Of a stretch of DNA of 42,890 bases, positions 32,510 to 41,935 are shown in pieces (position 1 is the first letter of the stretch; every line of letters starts with the position of its first letter). The stretch is from assembly GCA_002346745.1 (NCBI GenBank), contig DEAL01000020.1:5262-48151 (forward strand). The letters run 5' to 3'. Source of the DNA: Candidatus Neomicrothrix sp. UBA2983. Lineage in GTDB: Bacteria; Actinomycetota; Acidimicrobiia; Acidimicrobiales; MedAcidi-G1. Under the pieces are notes generated by a model. That model saw only the letters and a program-made list of their open reading frames with translations. It searched no databases and had not been told where the DNA came from. The position numbers and the translations under genes were made by a program.

Positions 32510-34395
32510 GTCGGCGGCCGGCCCCCGCAGCCACCAGCGGTCGGGGCTCCCGTCGCCTCGTCCCCCGGCAACAGGATGCCCGTCGGCTGCGCCGACGCTG
32601 CATCGCAACGGGTGTCGTCTTCGTCCTCGCCGCGGCCGCCCTGCTGTGGCGCCTCGTATCCCTCCAGGTCCTCGAGCCCGACCGCTACCTGGAACATGGT
32701 GAGGCGCAGCGCATCCGCAGCATCTCGCTGCCGGCCGCCCGCGGCGCCATCCTCGACCGCAACGGCGTGGACCTGGCACTCTCGGTTCCGCTGCAGACCA
32801 TCGCCGCCGATCCCCGCCAGGTGGAGGACCCGATCCGGGCGGCACGGGCGCTGGCCCAGATCGTCGACACCGATGTGGCGGTCCTCGAGGAACGCCTCGC
32901 CAGCGGCAAGGCCTTCGTCTACATCGACCGGCAGGTCGAGGAGGAGGTCGCCCGGACCGTGCTCGACCTCGAACTCCTCGGCATCTACACCATCCAGGAG
33001 CGGGCCCGCCTGCGGCCCGGCAACGACTCCACCATCGCCCTCCTCGGCCGAACCGACATCGACGACAACGGCGTCAGCGGCCTCGAGATGGTCCACGACG
33101 ACCTCCTCTCCGGTGCACCCGGAGAGATGATCGTCGAGACCGGGGCACGCGGGGCGACCATCCCCGGCGGCGAGTACCAGGTCGAGCCGGCTGCCCTGGG
33201 CAGGGATCTCGTCCTCTCGATCGACCGGTCGCTGCAGTTCGAGGCCGAGCGACTCCTCCTCGGCGGCGTCGAGGCCGCCGGCGCCAACTCCGGGATCCTG
33301 GTCGCCATGGACCCGGACACCGGCGAGCTGCTCGCGTCAGCGGCCGTCATCCGGGAGGACGGCATGGTGCGTCCCTCCAGTGAACACCGTGCGGCCACCT
33401 GGAGTTTCGAGCCGGGATCGATCATGAAGGCGCTCACCTTCTCGGCGGTCCTCGAAACAGGGCTGGGCGCCGTGTCCTCGGTCCGCGAGGTTCCCGGCTG
33501 GGTCCACGTCCACGACAGCGACTTCCGCGACTCCTTCCCCCACGACGAGGAGGACTGGTCGATCGCCGACGTCATCCAGAAGTCCTCGAATGTGGGCACC
33601 ATCCTCTGGGCGGTCGACCTGGGCGAGGAGCGGCTCTACGAGCAACTGCTGGACTTCGGCCTGGGCCAGCGCACGCCGCTCGACTTCCCCGGCGAGGCAT
33701 CGGGCATCCTGCCCGCCGTCGGCCGCTGGTCGGGTACCTCGCTACCGACCATCGCCATCGGGCAGGGGGTGGCCGTCACCCCCCTGCAGATGGCCTCCGC
33801 CTTCTCGGCCATCGCCAACGGCGGCGAGCTGCCCGCGCCCACACTGGTGCTCGGTTCGCGGGACACTGCGGGGATGTTCACCGTCGCCGACGTGCCCGCG
33901 CCGACCCGGGTCATCGACACCGAGACGGCCCGCCACCTCGTCGACATGCTCGAGGGCGTGGTCGAGGTTGGAACCGGCATGAACGCACAGGTCCCCGGCT
34001 ACCGGGTGGCCGGCAAGACCGGCACGGCCTGGAAGCCCCAACCGGAGGGTGGCTACGGTGAGGGCAGCGGCAACGTCGATTACATAGCCAGCTTCGTCGG
34101 CATGCTGCCCGCCGAGGACCCCGAACTGGTCATTCTGGTGGTCGTCGACGAGCCAGCCCTGCACAGCTACTCGGGGGGCCGGGCGGCCGCCCCGATCTTC
34201 GCCGACTTCGCCCAGTTCGCCGTGCGGCAGCGCCGCATCCCCTCGGAGGCCGAACGGGTCGGCCTCGAGGAGGACGGCCGCGTGATGGCCGCCACCCCCG
34301 CCCAGGTTGCCGCCCTGGAGGCGGCCGAAGCCCTCGCACGCGAGGAGGCCGAGCGGGCGTCGGACGAGGTCGCCGTGGCGTCAGCCGGGGGCTGA
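32506..34395 (+). CDS. ftsI: penicillin-binding protein, septal transpeptidase FtsI (PBP3)
   Basis: 629 residues. A basic cytoplasmic tail, one transmembrane anchor (~32-50), a pedestal domain, and a transpeptidase domain with all three active-site motifs: Ser305-x-x-Lys308 (PGSIMK), Ser360-Ser-Asn362 (KSSNVG) and Lys504-Thr-Gly (AGKTGTAWK). It crosslinks septal peptidoglycan together with FtsW. No PASTA domain is present. The C-terminal ~40 residues are Ala/Glu-rich and probably disordered. It is separated from murE by only 2 bp. Confidence 0.95.
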   Translation: MSRRPAPAATSGRGSRRLVPRQQDARRLRRRCIATGVVFVLAAAALLWRLVSLQVLEPDRYLEHGEAQRIRSISLPAARGAILDRNGVDLALSVPLQTIAADPRQVEDPIRAARALAQIVDTDVAVLEERLASGKAFVYIDRQVEEEVARTVLDLELLGIYTIQERARLRPGNDSTIALLGRTDIDDNGVSGLEMVHDDLLSGAPGEMIVETGARGATIPGGEYQVEPAALGRDLVLSIDRSLQFEAERLLLGGVEAAGANSGILVAMDPDTGELLASAAVIREDGMVRPSSEHRAATWSFEPGSIMKALTFSAVLETGLGAVSSVREVPGWVHVHDSDFRDSFPHDEEDWSIADVIQKSSNVGTILWAVDLGEERLYEQLLDFGLGQRTPLDFPGEASGILPAVGRWSGTSLPTIAIGQGVAVTPLQMASAFSAIANGGELPAPTLVLGSRDTAGMFTVADVPAPTRVIDTETARHLVDMLEGVVEVGTGMNAQVPGYRVAGKTGTAWKPQPEGGYGEGSGNVDYIASFVGMLPAEDPELVILVVVDEPALHSYSGGRAAAPIFADFAQFAVRQRRIPSEAERVGLEEDGRVMAATPAQVAALEAAEALAREEAERASDEVAVASAGG

Positions 34396-34397
34396 CC

Positions 34398-35846
34398 GTG
34401 GACCTGGGCGAGCTCCTCTCGGCGGCGCGCCGCCAGTGGGGTGACGACGTGCCGGCATCGGCTGCCGGCACGGGGGCCTCCAGAGTCGAACTCGGCAGCG
34501 TCGACGTCACCGGGATCGCCTACGACTCGCGTCGCGTGGTCGCCGGCGACCTGTTCTGCTGTCTTCCGGGGTCCCGCGCCGACGGACACGACCACGCCGC
34601 CGGGGCCGTCGAGGCCGGGGCGTCGGCCCTGCTGGTCGAGCGTGAGCTGGACCTCGGGGTTCCCCGCATCCTCGTTCCGAACGCCCGGCGTGCCATGGGC
34701 CTACTCGCCTCCCAGTTGCACGGGCGTCCCTCACAGCGCCTTCAGGCGGTGGGGGTGACGGGGACGAACGGCAAGACCAGCGTCGTGCACCTGCTGTCCG
34801 ACATCCTGCGACAGGCCGGTCGCCGCGTAGCCGAATCGGGGACGCTGACCGGTGAGCGCACGACACCCGAGGCCCCCGATCTCCAGGCCTCGCTGGCGTC
34901 GTGGGCCGCCGAGGGCGTCGAGGTGGTGTGCATGGAGGTCTCCTCGCACGCCCTGGCCCAGCATCGGGTCGACGGCACGGATTTCGCTGTCGTCGCCCAC
35001 ACGAACCTCTCTCGGGACCACCTCGACTACCACGGGACGATGGGGGCCTACGCCGCCGCGAAGCAGCGGCTCCTCACCCCCGAGTTCTCCCGACAGGCCG
35101 TCGTCATGGTCGAGGCCGACGGTGCGGGCAGGGATCGTGTCGCCTCGGCCCACGCTGCCGGACTCGACGTCGTCGCCCTGGAGGCCGGCGACGCCCCCGA
35201 CTGGCGGGGGGCACCCCTCGACCTTCCGCTGCCGGGTCGGTTCGCAGCGCACAACGCCATGGTCGCCGCTGAGCTCGCACTGTGCCTCGGCGTCGTCGAG
35301 GAGGAGGTCCGGGCGGCGCTCGCCCGGGTGGCGCCCGTCCCCGGCAGGTTCGAATCGCTGCCGCAGGTCGACGGGGTCTGGGTGGTGGTCGACTACGCCC
35401 ACACGCCCGAGGCGCTGGTTTCGGTATTGAGCACCGCACGCGAGGTCGCGGGCGACGGGCGGGTGCTGTGCGTCTTCGGCTGCGGCGGAGGACGGGACCG
35501 GGGCAAGCGCGCCGAGATGGGTCGAGCCGCCGACGAGGGCGCCGACATCGTGGTGTTGACCTCGGACAACCCGAGGGATGAACCACCCGAGGGGGTCATC
35601 GCGGACATTCTTGTGGGCATGGAACGCGAACCGGCCGGCGCGCCCGGCGGGGAATGGACCTTGCTGGTCGAACCCGACCGGCGGGCGGCGATCGCCGCGG
35701 CCATCGCCCGGGCGCGCCCCGGCGACCTGGTGCTGGTGGCCGGCAAGGGCCACGAGCGCACCCAGGAGGCGGCGGGCGAGCACCTGCCCTTTGACGACCG
35801 CGAGGTTGCCGGCGAACTGCTGGCGAACCGGGACCCGGGTCGATGA
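34398..35846 (+). CDS. murE: UDP-MurNAc-L-Ala-D-Glu:meso-diaminopimelate ligase
   Basis: 482 residues, three domains. The N-terminal substrate domain contains GIAYDSRRVVAGDLFCC; the ATP loop GTNGKT is at 122-127; the carbamylated lysine is Lys222 (AAAKQRLL). The residue-selecting motif DNPRDEPP (390-397) is the meso-diaminopimelate type, so the stem peptide carries mDAP rather than lysine. GTG start at 34398, 2 bp after ftsI. After it comes a 49-bp gap to mraY, the only sizeable gap from rsmH to murB and the place where murF normally lies. Confidence 0.95.
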   Translation: MDLGELLSAARRQWGDDVPASAAGTGASRVELGSVDVTGIAYDSRRVVAGDLFCCLPGSRADGHDHAAGAVEAGASALLVERELDLGVPRILVPNARRAMGLLASQLHGRPSQRLQAVGVTGTNGKTSVVHLLSDILRQAGRRVAESGTLTGERTTPEAPDLQASLASWAAEGVEVVCMEVSSHALAQHRVDGTDFAVVAHTNLSRDHLDYHGTMGAYAAAKQRLLTPEFSRQAVVMVEADGAGRDRVASAHAAGLDVVALEAGDAPDWRGAPLDLPLPGRFAAHNAMVAAELALCLGVVEEEVRAALARVAPVPGRFESLPQVDGVWVVVDYAHTPEALVSVLSTAREVAGDGRVLCVFGCGGGRDRGKRAEMGRAADEGADIVVLTSDNPRDEPPEGVIADILVGMEREPAGAPGGEWTLLVEPDRRAAIAAAIARARPGDLVLVAGKGHERTQEAAGEHLPFDDREVAGELLANRDPGR

Positions 35847-35895
35847 CGACGCCCCGTCCCGTCACCGACCGTCCGATGATGGGTGGGTCCGGCCG

Positions 35896-36939
35896 GTGAT
35901 CCGCCTCCTGATTGCCGCCGCCGTGGCGATGGCCACCTCGCTGGTGGGCACGCGGTTCCTGATCCGCTGGCTGTCCCGCCTGCACATCGGCCAGCCCATC
36001 CGCAACGATGGCCCCGAGGGCCACGCCACGAAGGCGGGAACGCCGACGATGGGCGGTCTGGCGATCGTGTCGGGCGCAGTTCTTGGCTATGTGCTGAGCG
36101 ACCTGTACCACGGCATCTACACGCGTACCGGCATCCTCGTGATGCTGGCGATCATCGGCGGCGGCACCGTGGGCCTGCTCGACGACTGGATCAAGGTGAT
36201 CCGGGAGCGCAACCTGGGGCTTAACAAGCGGGCGAAGATGCTGGGCCTCCTCTCCGTGGCATTGGGCTTCTCACTCCTGATGCTGTTCCACACCGGCGTG
36301 CACACCGACCTGTCCTTCACCCGGGTCGGCCAACTCGGCATCGACCTGGGCGGCGTGGCCTGGACGATCTGGGCCGCGCTCCTCATCATCGGGTCCTCTA
36401 ACGCCGTCAACCTGACCGACGGCCTCGACGGCCTGGCGGCGGGCGCCGGCACCTTCTGCTTCGCCGCGTTCACCTTCATCGCCTTCTGGCAGTTCCGGTA
36501 CCCGGGTTCCTACGACGTCCCCCACGCCCTCGACCTGGCGGTGGTGGCGGCCTCCATGGCCGGCGGCTGCCTCGGATTCCTGTGGTGGAACGCCGCGCCT
36601 GCCCGGATCTTCATGGGCGACACCGGCTCGCTGGCCATCGGCACCGGCCTCGCGGCACTGGCACTGGCCACCAACACCCACCTGCTCCTGCCCGTGGTCG
36701 CCGGACTGTTCGTGATGGAGACCCTGTCGGTCATCCTCCAGGTCGCCTCCTTCCGGCTGTTGGGTGGGCGGCGGGTGTTCCGGATGGCGCCCGTCCACCA
36801 CCACTTCGAAATCGGCGGCTGGCCCGAGACCACGGTCATCGTCCGGTTCTGGATCATCTCGGGCCTGTGCACCGCTGTCGGCCTGGGGCTCTTCTATGCC
36901 GACTCGATCGCGGCCGGCGTCACGGAGCTGGGACGGTGA
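35896..36939 (+). CDS. mraY: phospho-MurNAc-pentapeptide transferase
   Basis: 347 residues with ten predicted helices. It transfers phospho-MurNAc-pentapeptide to undecaprenyl phosphate, giving lipid I. Conserved catalytic elements are GLLDDWIK (Asp pair), NAVNLTDGLDGLAAG, the Mg-binding IFMGDTGSLAIG and the His triad in RMAPVHHHFE. The GTG start at 35896 is the only in-frame start that suits the family; upstream bases have no ribosome-binding site. It overlaps murD by 4 bp. Its substrate must be made by MurF, which is not encoded here. Confidence 0.96.
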   Translation: MIRLLIAAAVAMATSLVGTRFLIRWLSRLHIGQPIRNDGPEGHATKAGTPTMGGLAIVSGAVLGYVLSDLYHGIYTRTGILVMLAIIGGGTVGLLDDWIKVIRERNLGLNKRAKMLGLLSVALGFSLLMLFHTGVHTDLSFTRVGQLGIDLGGVAWTIWAALLIIGSSNAVNLTDGLDGLAAGAGTFCFAAFTFIAFWQFRYPGSYDVPHALDLAVVAASMAGGCLGFLWWNAAPARIFMGDTGSLAIGTGLAALALATNTHLLLPVVAGLFVMETLSVILQVASFRLLGGRRVFRMAPVHHHFEIGGWPETTVIVRFWIISGLCTAVGLGLFYADSIAAGVTELGR

Positions 36940-38261
36940 GTACCGCCGGCGGAACCGTGCTGGTCCTCGGACTCGGACTCACCGGGCGGGCGGTGGCCGG
37001 CGCACTGGTGCGTCGGGGCGAATGCGTGTGCCTGGTCGACGACCGGCCCGGAGAGTCGGTCCGCCACTACGCCGAGGAACTCGGGCAGGTCCTGCACACC
37101 GCTCCCGGGGCGGGGGAGTGGGACGACCTCCTCGCCGGTTGCGACCGGCTGGTGCTCAGCCCGGGTGTCCCCGACGGCCATCCGGCGTTGGCCGCCGCGG
37201 CGACTGCCGGCGTTTCCGTGCTCGACGAGTCGGACCTGGCTGCCGAGTGGGACGCCCGACCCCGGTGCGCGGTCACGGGCACCGACGGCAAGACCACCGT
37301 CGTCACCCTCGTGGCCGCCATGCTCGAGTGCTCGGGCATCCGCGCCCTCCCGGCGGGCAACAACGAGACCCCCCTCGTCACCGCCGTCGACGACGCGGAG
37401 GCAGAGGTGTTCGTGGTCGAGGCCTCCTCCTTCCGCCTCGGCCACGCCCGATCGGTCCGTCTGGGACCAGCGGCCTGGCTGAACTTCGCGCCCGACCACC
37501 TCGACGTCCATGCCGACCTGGCCGCCTACGAGGCGGCAAAGGCGAGGATCTGGGAGTCGCTGGCCGACCCCGCCGACGCCATCGCCAACCTGGCCGACCC
37601 GGTCGTGAGCTCGCACGCTCCCGAGGGGGCCACGGGATTCGGCACCTCGGAGGCCCACTGCCGGGTCCGGGACGGCCGCCTCGTCCATGGCGACACCGAG
37701 ATCGTGGCTGTGGACGACCTGCCGCGGCAGCTGCCCCACGACCTGCTCAACGCCCAGGCCGCCACCGCCCTGGCACTGCGGGTGGGTGCCTCGCCCGCGG
37801 GCTGCGCGGAGGCCCTGCGCGGCTTCGGCGGCCTGCCCCATCGGATGCAGTTGCTGGCGGAGGTCGACGGGGTCCGCTTCGTTGATGACAGCAAGGCCAC
37901 CACCCCGCACGCCACCGCCTCGGCCGTGTCGGCGCTGCCCGGCGCCGTGTTGATCGCGGGCGGTCGGAACAAGGGGCTCGACCTGTCTGCCATGGGTGCC
38001 ACGTCGCCGCGGGCGGTCGTGGCGATCGGCGAGGCCGCCGGTGAGATCGAGGGGGTTTTCGACGGCCGCTGCCCCGTCTCGACGGCCGAGTCGATGGCGG
38101 ACGCGGTGGAGCGTGCCCGCCGGCAGGCCGGCGACGGAGGCACCGTCCTCCTCTCTCCCGGCTGCAGTTCGTTCGACTGGTACACCTCGTACGCCGAGCG
38201 GGGGGACGACTTCGCCCGGATCGTCGACGAGTTGTTCGAGGGACTGGAGGCGGCACGGTGA
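36936..38261 (+). CDS. murD: UDP-MurNAc-L-alanine:D-glutamate ligase
   Basis: 441 residues. Domains in order: Rossmann-like substrate domain (LVLGLGLTGRAV), ATP domain with the loop at 115-120, and the C-terminal glutamate domain (FVDDSKATTPHATASAV, LSPGCSSFDWYTSYAERG). The ATP loop reads GTDGKT, with Asp at the position usually Asn (GTNGKT), and the normally conserved SSFQL is SSFRL. Both changes are conservative in type but uncommon to my knowledge. GTG start in a gtga overlap with mraY. The rest looks fully functional. Confidence 0.95.
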   Translation: MSTAGGTVLVLGLGLTGRAVAGALVRRGECVCLVDDRPGESVRHYAEELGQVLHTAPGAGEWDDLLAGCDRLVLSPGVPDGHPALAAAATAGVSVLDESDLAAEWDARPRCAVTGTDGKTTVVTLVAAMLECSGIRALPAGNNETPLVTAVDDAEAEVFVVEASSFRLGHARSVRLGPAAWLNFAPDHLDVHADLAAYEAAKARIWESLADPADAIANLADPVVSSHAPEGATGFGTSEAHCRVRDGRLVHGDTEIVAVDDLPRQLPHDLLNAQAATALALRVGASPAGCAEALRGFGGLPHRMQLLAEVDGVRFVDDSKATTPHATASAVSALPGAVLIAGGRNKGLDLSAMGATSPRAVVAIGEAAGEIEGVFDGRCPVSTAESMADAVERARRQAGDGGTVLLSPGCSSFDWYTSYAERGDDFARIVDELFEGLEAAR

Positions 38262-39448
38262 ATCCGACGACGGGAACGACGAAGGGCCCGGCGACCGGGG
38301 CGAAGAAGGGGGCCACCGGCAACACGGCCGCCGGTGGGGGAGCCGCCCGGCGAACGGCGAGGCGCTCGCTGCGCTTCTCGGTGCTCCTCGTGGTGGCGCT
38401 GCTCCTGAGCCTGCTCGGCGTGGTGATGGTCCTCTCCGCCTCCTCGGTCAACGACCTTCGTTCCCACGGCGACGCCTGGTACCACCTCAAGCGTCAGGTG
38501 CTCTGGTTCCTCCTCGGCCTGGTGGCATTGACCGTGACGGTCCGCATCGACTACCGCCGCCTGCGACCGCTCGCCGTTCCCGCACTGCTGGGCTGCATCG
38601 TGCTGCTCATCCTGGTGCTCGTCCCCGGGCTGGGCGTCCGGGCCAACGGCTCGGCCCGCTGGCTGGACCTCGGCTTCACGACCTTCCAGCCCTCGGAGGT
38701 TGCGAAGCTGGCACTTGTGCTCTACTGCGCCGACCTGCTCTCGCGACGACAACGGCCCCTCAGCGACAAGCGGCTGACCCTGTACCCGGTCGTGGCCATG
38801 GTCGGGATCATCGGGGCCCTCCTCATGCTCGAACCCGACCTCGGGACGACGATGATCATCGGCAGCATCGCCGTGGCGATGCTGTTCTTCGCCGGCCTAC
38901 GCCTCCACCTGCTGTCGCTGCTGGCCGTCGGCGGTGCGGTCGGGGCAGCCGGTTTGACCCTGAGCGCCGGCTACCGGCGCCAGCGCCTCCTCGGGATGCT
39001 CGACCCCTGGACCGACCCCCTGGCCACGGGTTGGCAGACGATCCAGTCGGGGGTGGCGATCTCCAATGGTGGCATCTTCGGCATCGGCCTGGGCGCCAGC
39101 CGCGCCAAGTGGGGGTTCCTGCCCTTCGCCCACACGGACTTCATCTTCGCCATCGTCGCCGAGGAGTTCGGCCTGGTCGGTGCGGGCCTCGTCCTCGTGG
39201 GGTTCCTCGTGATCGGCCTGGTGGGCCTCTCGACGGCGCTCCACGCCCCGGACCCCTTCGGACAGCTGCTGGCCGCCGGGATCACCACGTGGATCATGAT
39301 CCAGGCCTTCGTCAACATCGGCGCAGTGATGGGCCGCCTCCCGATCACCGGCGTGCCGCTGCCGTTCGTCTCCTTCGGGGGGACGGCGCTGGTCGTCACC
39401 ATGGGCGCCTTCGGCATCCTGCTGAACGTCGCCCGCCAGACCCCGTGA
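38258..39448 (+). CDS. ftsW: peptidoglycan glycosyltransferase FtsW
   Basis: 396 residues, SEDS family. After a ~40-residue Gly/Lys/Thr-rich cytoplasmic tail come about ten helices. Family signatures are GVVMVLSASSVN, ANGSARWLDLGFTTFQPSEVAKLALVL, LMLEPDLGTTMII and GVPLPFVSFGGTALV. It polymerises lipid II at the septum with FtsI. GTG start overlapping murD by 4 bp. Position between murD and murG supports FtsW over RodA. Confidence 0.95.
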   Translation: MNPTTGTTKGPATGAKKGATGNTAAGGGAARRTARRSLRFSVLLVVALLLSLLGVVMVLSASSVNDLRSHGDAWYHLKRQVLWFLLGLVALTVTVRIDYRRLRPLAVPALLGCIVLLILVLVPGLGVRANGSARWLDLGFTTFQPSEVAKLALVLYCADLLSRRQRPLSDKRLTLYPVVAMVGIIGALLMLEPDLGTTMIIGSIAVAMLFFAGLRLHLLSLLAVGGAVGAAGLTLSAGYRRQRLLGMLDPWTDPLATGWQTIQSGVAISNGGIFGIGLGASRAKWGFLPFAHTDFIFAIVAEEFGLVGAGLVLVGFLVIGLVGLSTALHAPDPFGQLLAAGITTWIMIQAFVNIGAVMGRLPITGVPLPFVSFGGTALVVTMGAFGILLNVARQTP

Positions 39449-40551
39449 GCCACGGCGTCGTCGTCGCCGGCGGCGGGACCGCCGGGCATGTGCTACCGGG
39501 TGTCGCCATCGCACGGGCGCTGGTGGACCGCGGCGTCGTGGAGACCCCCGAGGAGGTCCACATGGTGGGGAGCCGTCGCGGGATCGAGCGCTCGCTGGTC
39601 CCGGCGGCCGGCTTCCCGCTGGTCCTGCTCCCGGGTCGTGGCATCCAGCGCCGGCTCACCCCGGCCAACGTGGGGGCCGTGCTAGGTCTGCTGGCGGCCT
39701 TCCTCCGGGCCGTGCTCCTGCTGCTCCGACGACGCCCCCGGGTGGTGGTGGCGTTGGGCGGGTACGCCAGCGTGCCGTGCGGACTGGCCGCCGTGCTGCT
39801 GCGGATCCCCATCGTGGTCGCCGAGCAGAACGCGGTGCCCGGTGCCGCCAACCGCCTGCTGGGACGCTTCGCCCGGGCCTGTGCGGTGCCGGCGGCCACG
39901 ACCGGCCTTCCCCGAGCAGTCGTCACCGGCAATCCGGTGCGAGCCGAGGTGGCCCGTCTGGCGGACGGTGCGGGCCGGGACGCCGCACGAGTCGCCCACG
40001 GGCTCGACGACCGTCCCTTCCTGGTCGTGTTCGGCGGCTCCCTGGGGGCACGGCGCATCAACCGGGCGGTTCTCGAGGCGGTGCGAGACTGGGAGGGTGA
40101 GGAGATCGTCGTCCACCACGTGCTCGGGCGCCGGGACTGGGCCGACCCCTCGGTCGAGCGCCACACTGCGGCCCACGCGGTCGAGTACCGCCCCGTCGAG
40201 TACGAGGACGACCTGCCCACGGCCCTCGCCGCCGCCGACCTCGTGCTGTGTCGCTCGGGGGCGACCTCTGTGGCCGAACTGGGGGTGATCGGCGTGCCCG
40301 CCGTGCTGGTTCCACTGCCGGGCGCCCCGGACGACCATCAGACCGCAAACGCCCGCCTCCTCTCGGACGTGGGTGCGGTGCGGCTGTTGCCGGACGCCGA
40401 GGTCGACGGTCGACGCCTCCGCCTCCTCCTGGCCGAGCTGCTGGGCGATGCGCCGCGCCGGTCGCGCATGGCCGATGCGGCCGCCGCCACGGGCCGTCCG
40501 GACGCCGCCGACCGGGTGGCCGAACTGGTCGAGGCGCACGCCCGTGGCTGA
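39445..40551 (+). CDS. murG: UDP-GlcNAc:lipid I N-acetylglucosaminyltransferase
   Basis: 368 residues of GT-B fold. The N-terminal glycine loop GGTAGH is at 10-15. VVALGGYASVPCGLAA and AEQNAVPGAANRLLG follow, then the UDP-GlcNAc side with VVFGGSLGARRINRAV, LCRSGATSVAELGVIGVPAVLVPLP and the DDHQTANARLL segment. It converts lipid I into lipid II on the inner face of the membrane. GTG start overlapping ftsW by 4 bp and murC by 8 bp. Confidence 0.95.
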   Translation: MSHGVVVAGGGTAGHVLPGVAIARALVDRGVVETPEEVHMVGSRRGIERSLVPAAGFPLVLLPGRGIQRRLTPANVGAVLGLLAAFLRAVLLLLRRRPRVVVALGGYASVPCGLAAVLLRIPIVVAEQNAVPGAANRLLGRFARACAVPAATTGLPRAVVTGNPVRAEVARLADGAGRDAARVAHGLDDRPFLVVFGGSLGARRINRAVLEAVRDWEGEEIVVHHVLGRRDWADPSVERHTAAHAVEYRPVEYEDDLPTALAAADLVLCRSGATSVAELGVIGVPAVLVPLPGAPDDHQTANARLLSDVGAVRLLPDAEVDGRRLRLLLAELLGDAPRRSRMADAAAATGRPDAADRVAELVEAHARG

Positions 40552-41935
40552 GTCCGCTCCTGGAGCGCCGGTCGACCTGACGACCCCGAGGCGGGTTCAC
40601 GTGCTCGGGATCGGTGGCGCCGGAATGAGCGCCATCGCCGAGGTGCTCGCGACGATGGGGCACACGGTCACGGGGTCCGACCTGAAGGACTCGGCTGGAC
40701 TGAGCCGGCTGGCGGCCCTCGGTGTCGAGGTCCGGATCGGCCACGACGCCGCCAACCTGGGGTCGGCGGAGTTCGTGACCCGATCCACGGCGGTTCCGGA
40801 CCACAACCCGGAGTGTCTGGCGGCCGTCGAAGCGGGGGTTCCCGTGCTCAGCCGGGCGGATGCCCTGGCGGCGATCTGTGCGCGCCGACGGACCGTGGCG
40901 GTGGCTGGGACGCACGGCAAGACAACCACCTCCTCGATGCTGGCCCTCGTTTTGCGTCGTGCCGGCCTCCGGCCCTCGTTCATCATCGGCGGCGACGTCA
41001 ACGAGGTCGGGACCGGCGCCGCCTGGGACGAGGGCGAGCTGCTCGTCGTCGAGGCGGATGAGAGTGACGGCACCTTCGTCCGGCTGCCGCGGGGGGCGGG
41101 GGTGGTCACCAACGTCGAGCCCGACCACCTCGACCATCACGGCGACTATGGGCTGCTCCGGGACGCCTTCGGGGCGTTCGTCGAGGGGACCGACGGCCCC
41201 GTCGTCGTCGGCATTGACGACCCGGATGGTGCCGCCCTGGCGGCGGCCTCCGGGGCCACCGGCGTGGGCACCGACACCTCCGCGGACTGGGGCATCACCG
41301 GCGTCGTCGAGGCCTGGGAGGGGGTACGGTTCGTGCTCCGGGGCCCCGACGGTTCCGAGTTGCCGATCTCGCTGCCGATCCCCGGCCTGCACAACGCCCG
41401 CAACGCCGCCTGTGCCGCGACCATCGCCCGACTCCTCGACGTGGACGTCGAACCGATCGTCGAGGGCCTGGCCGGCTTCGGGGGCGTCTCCCGGCGCTTC
41501 GAGCACCGGGGTCGGGCGGCCGGAGTCGAGTTCGTCGACGATTACGCCCACCTCCCGGCCGAGGTCCGGGCCACGATCGCGGCGGCCTCCAGTGGCGCCC
41601 AGGAGCGCCTGGTGGCGGTCTTCCAGCCGCACCGCTACAGCCGGACCGAGGCGCTCTGGGCGGACTTCGGCGATGCCTTTGCGGGCGTGGACCGGCTCTA
41701 CGTCACGGACGTGTACCCGGCCGGCGAACAGCCGCGGCCCGGCGTCTCGGGCCGACTCATCGTAGAGGCGGTGCGCGGCACAACGCCCGAACTCGACGTC
41801 CGGTACGTGCCCCGGCGAGAGGACCTGGTGGACGTGCTGGCCGGGGACCTGCAACCGGGCGACCTGTGCCTCACCATGGGTGCCGGTGACCTGACGCTGG
41901 TGCCCGACGAGGTCCGGGGCCGACTCGATGCCTGA
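40544..41935 (+). CDS. murC: UDP-N-acetylmuramate:L-alanine ligase
   Basis: 463 residues. The N-terminal UDP-binding VHVLGIGGAGMSAIAE is at ~18-33, the ATP loop GTHGKT at 122-127, and the substrate segments VVEADESDGTF and VEPDHLDHHGDY are intact. The C-terminal domain starts near FVDDYAHLPAEV. It adds L-alanine, the first residue of the stem peptide. The GTG at 40544 is preferred because it gives the usual short leader before the Rossmann motif; it overlaps the murG stop by 8 bp. Confidence 0.95.
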   Translation: MAESAPGAPVDLTTPRRVHVLGIGGAGMSAIAEVLATMGHTVTGSDLKDSAGLSRLAALGVEVRIGHDAANLGSAEFVTRSTAVPDHNPECLAAVEAGVPVLSRADALAAICARRRTVAVAGTHGKTTTSSMLALVLRRAGLRPSFIIGGDVNEVGTGAAWDEGELLVVEADESDGTFVRLPRGAGVVTNVEPDHLDHHGDYGLLRDAFGAFVEGTDGPVVVGIDDPDGAALAAASGATGVGTDTSADWGITGVVEAWEGVRFVLRGPDGSELPISLPIPGLHNARNAACAATIARLLDVDVEPIVEGLAGFGGVSRRFEHRGRAAGVEFVDDYAHLPAEVRATIAAASSGAQERLVAVFQPHRYSRTEALWADFGDAFAGVDRLYVTDVYPAGEQPRPGVSGRLIVEAVRGTTPELDVRYVPRREDLVDVLAGDLQPGDLCLTMGAGDLTLVPDEVRGRLDA

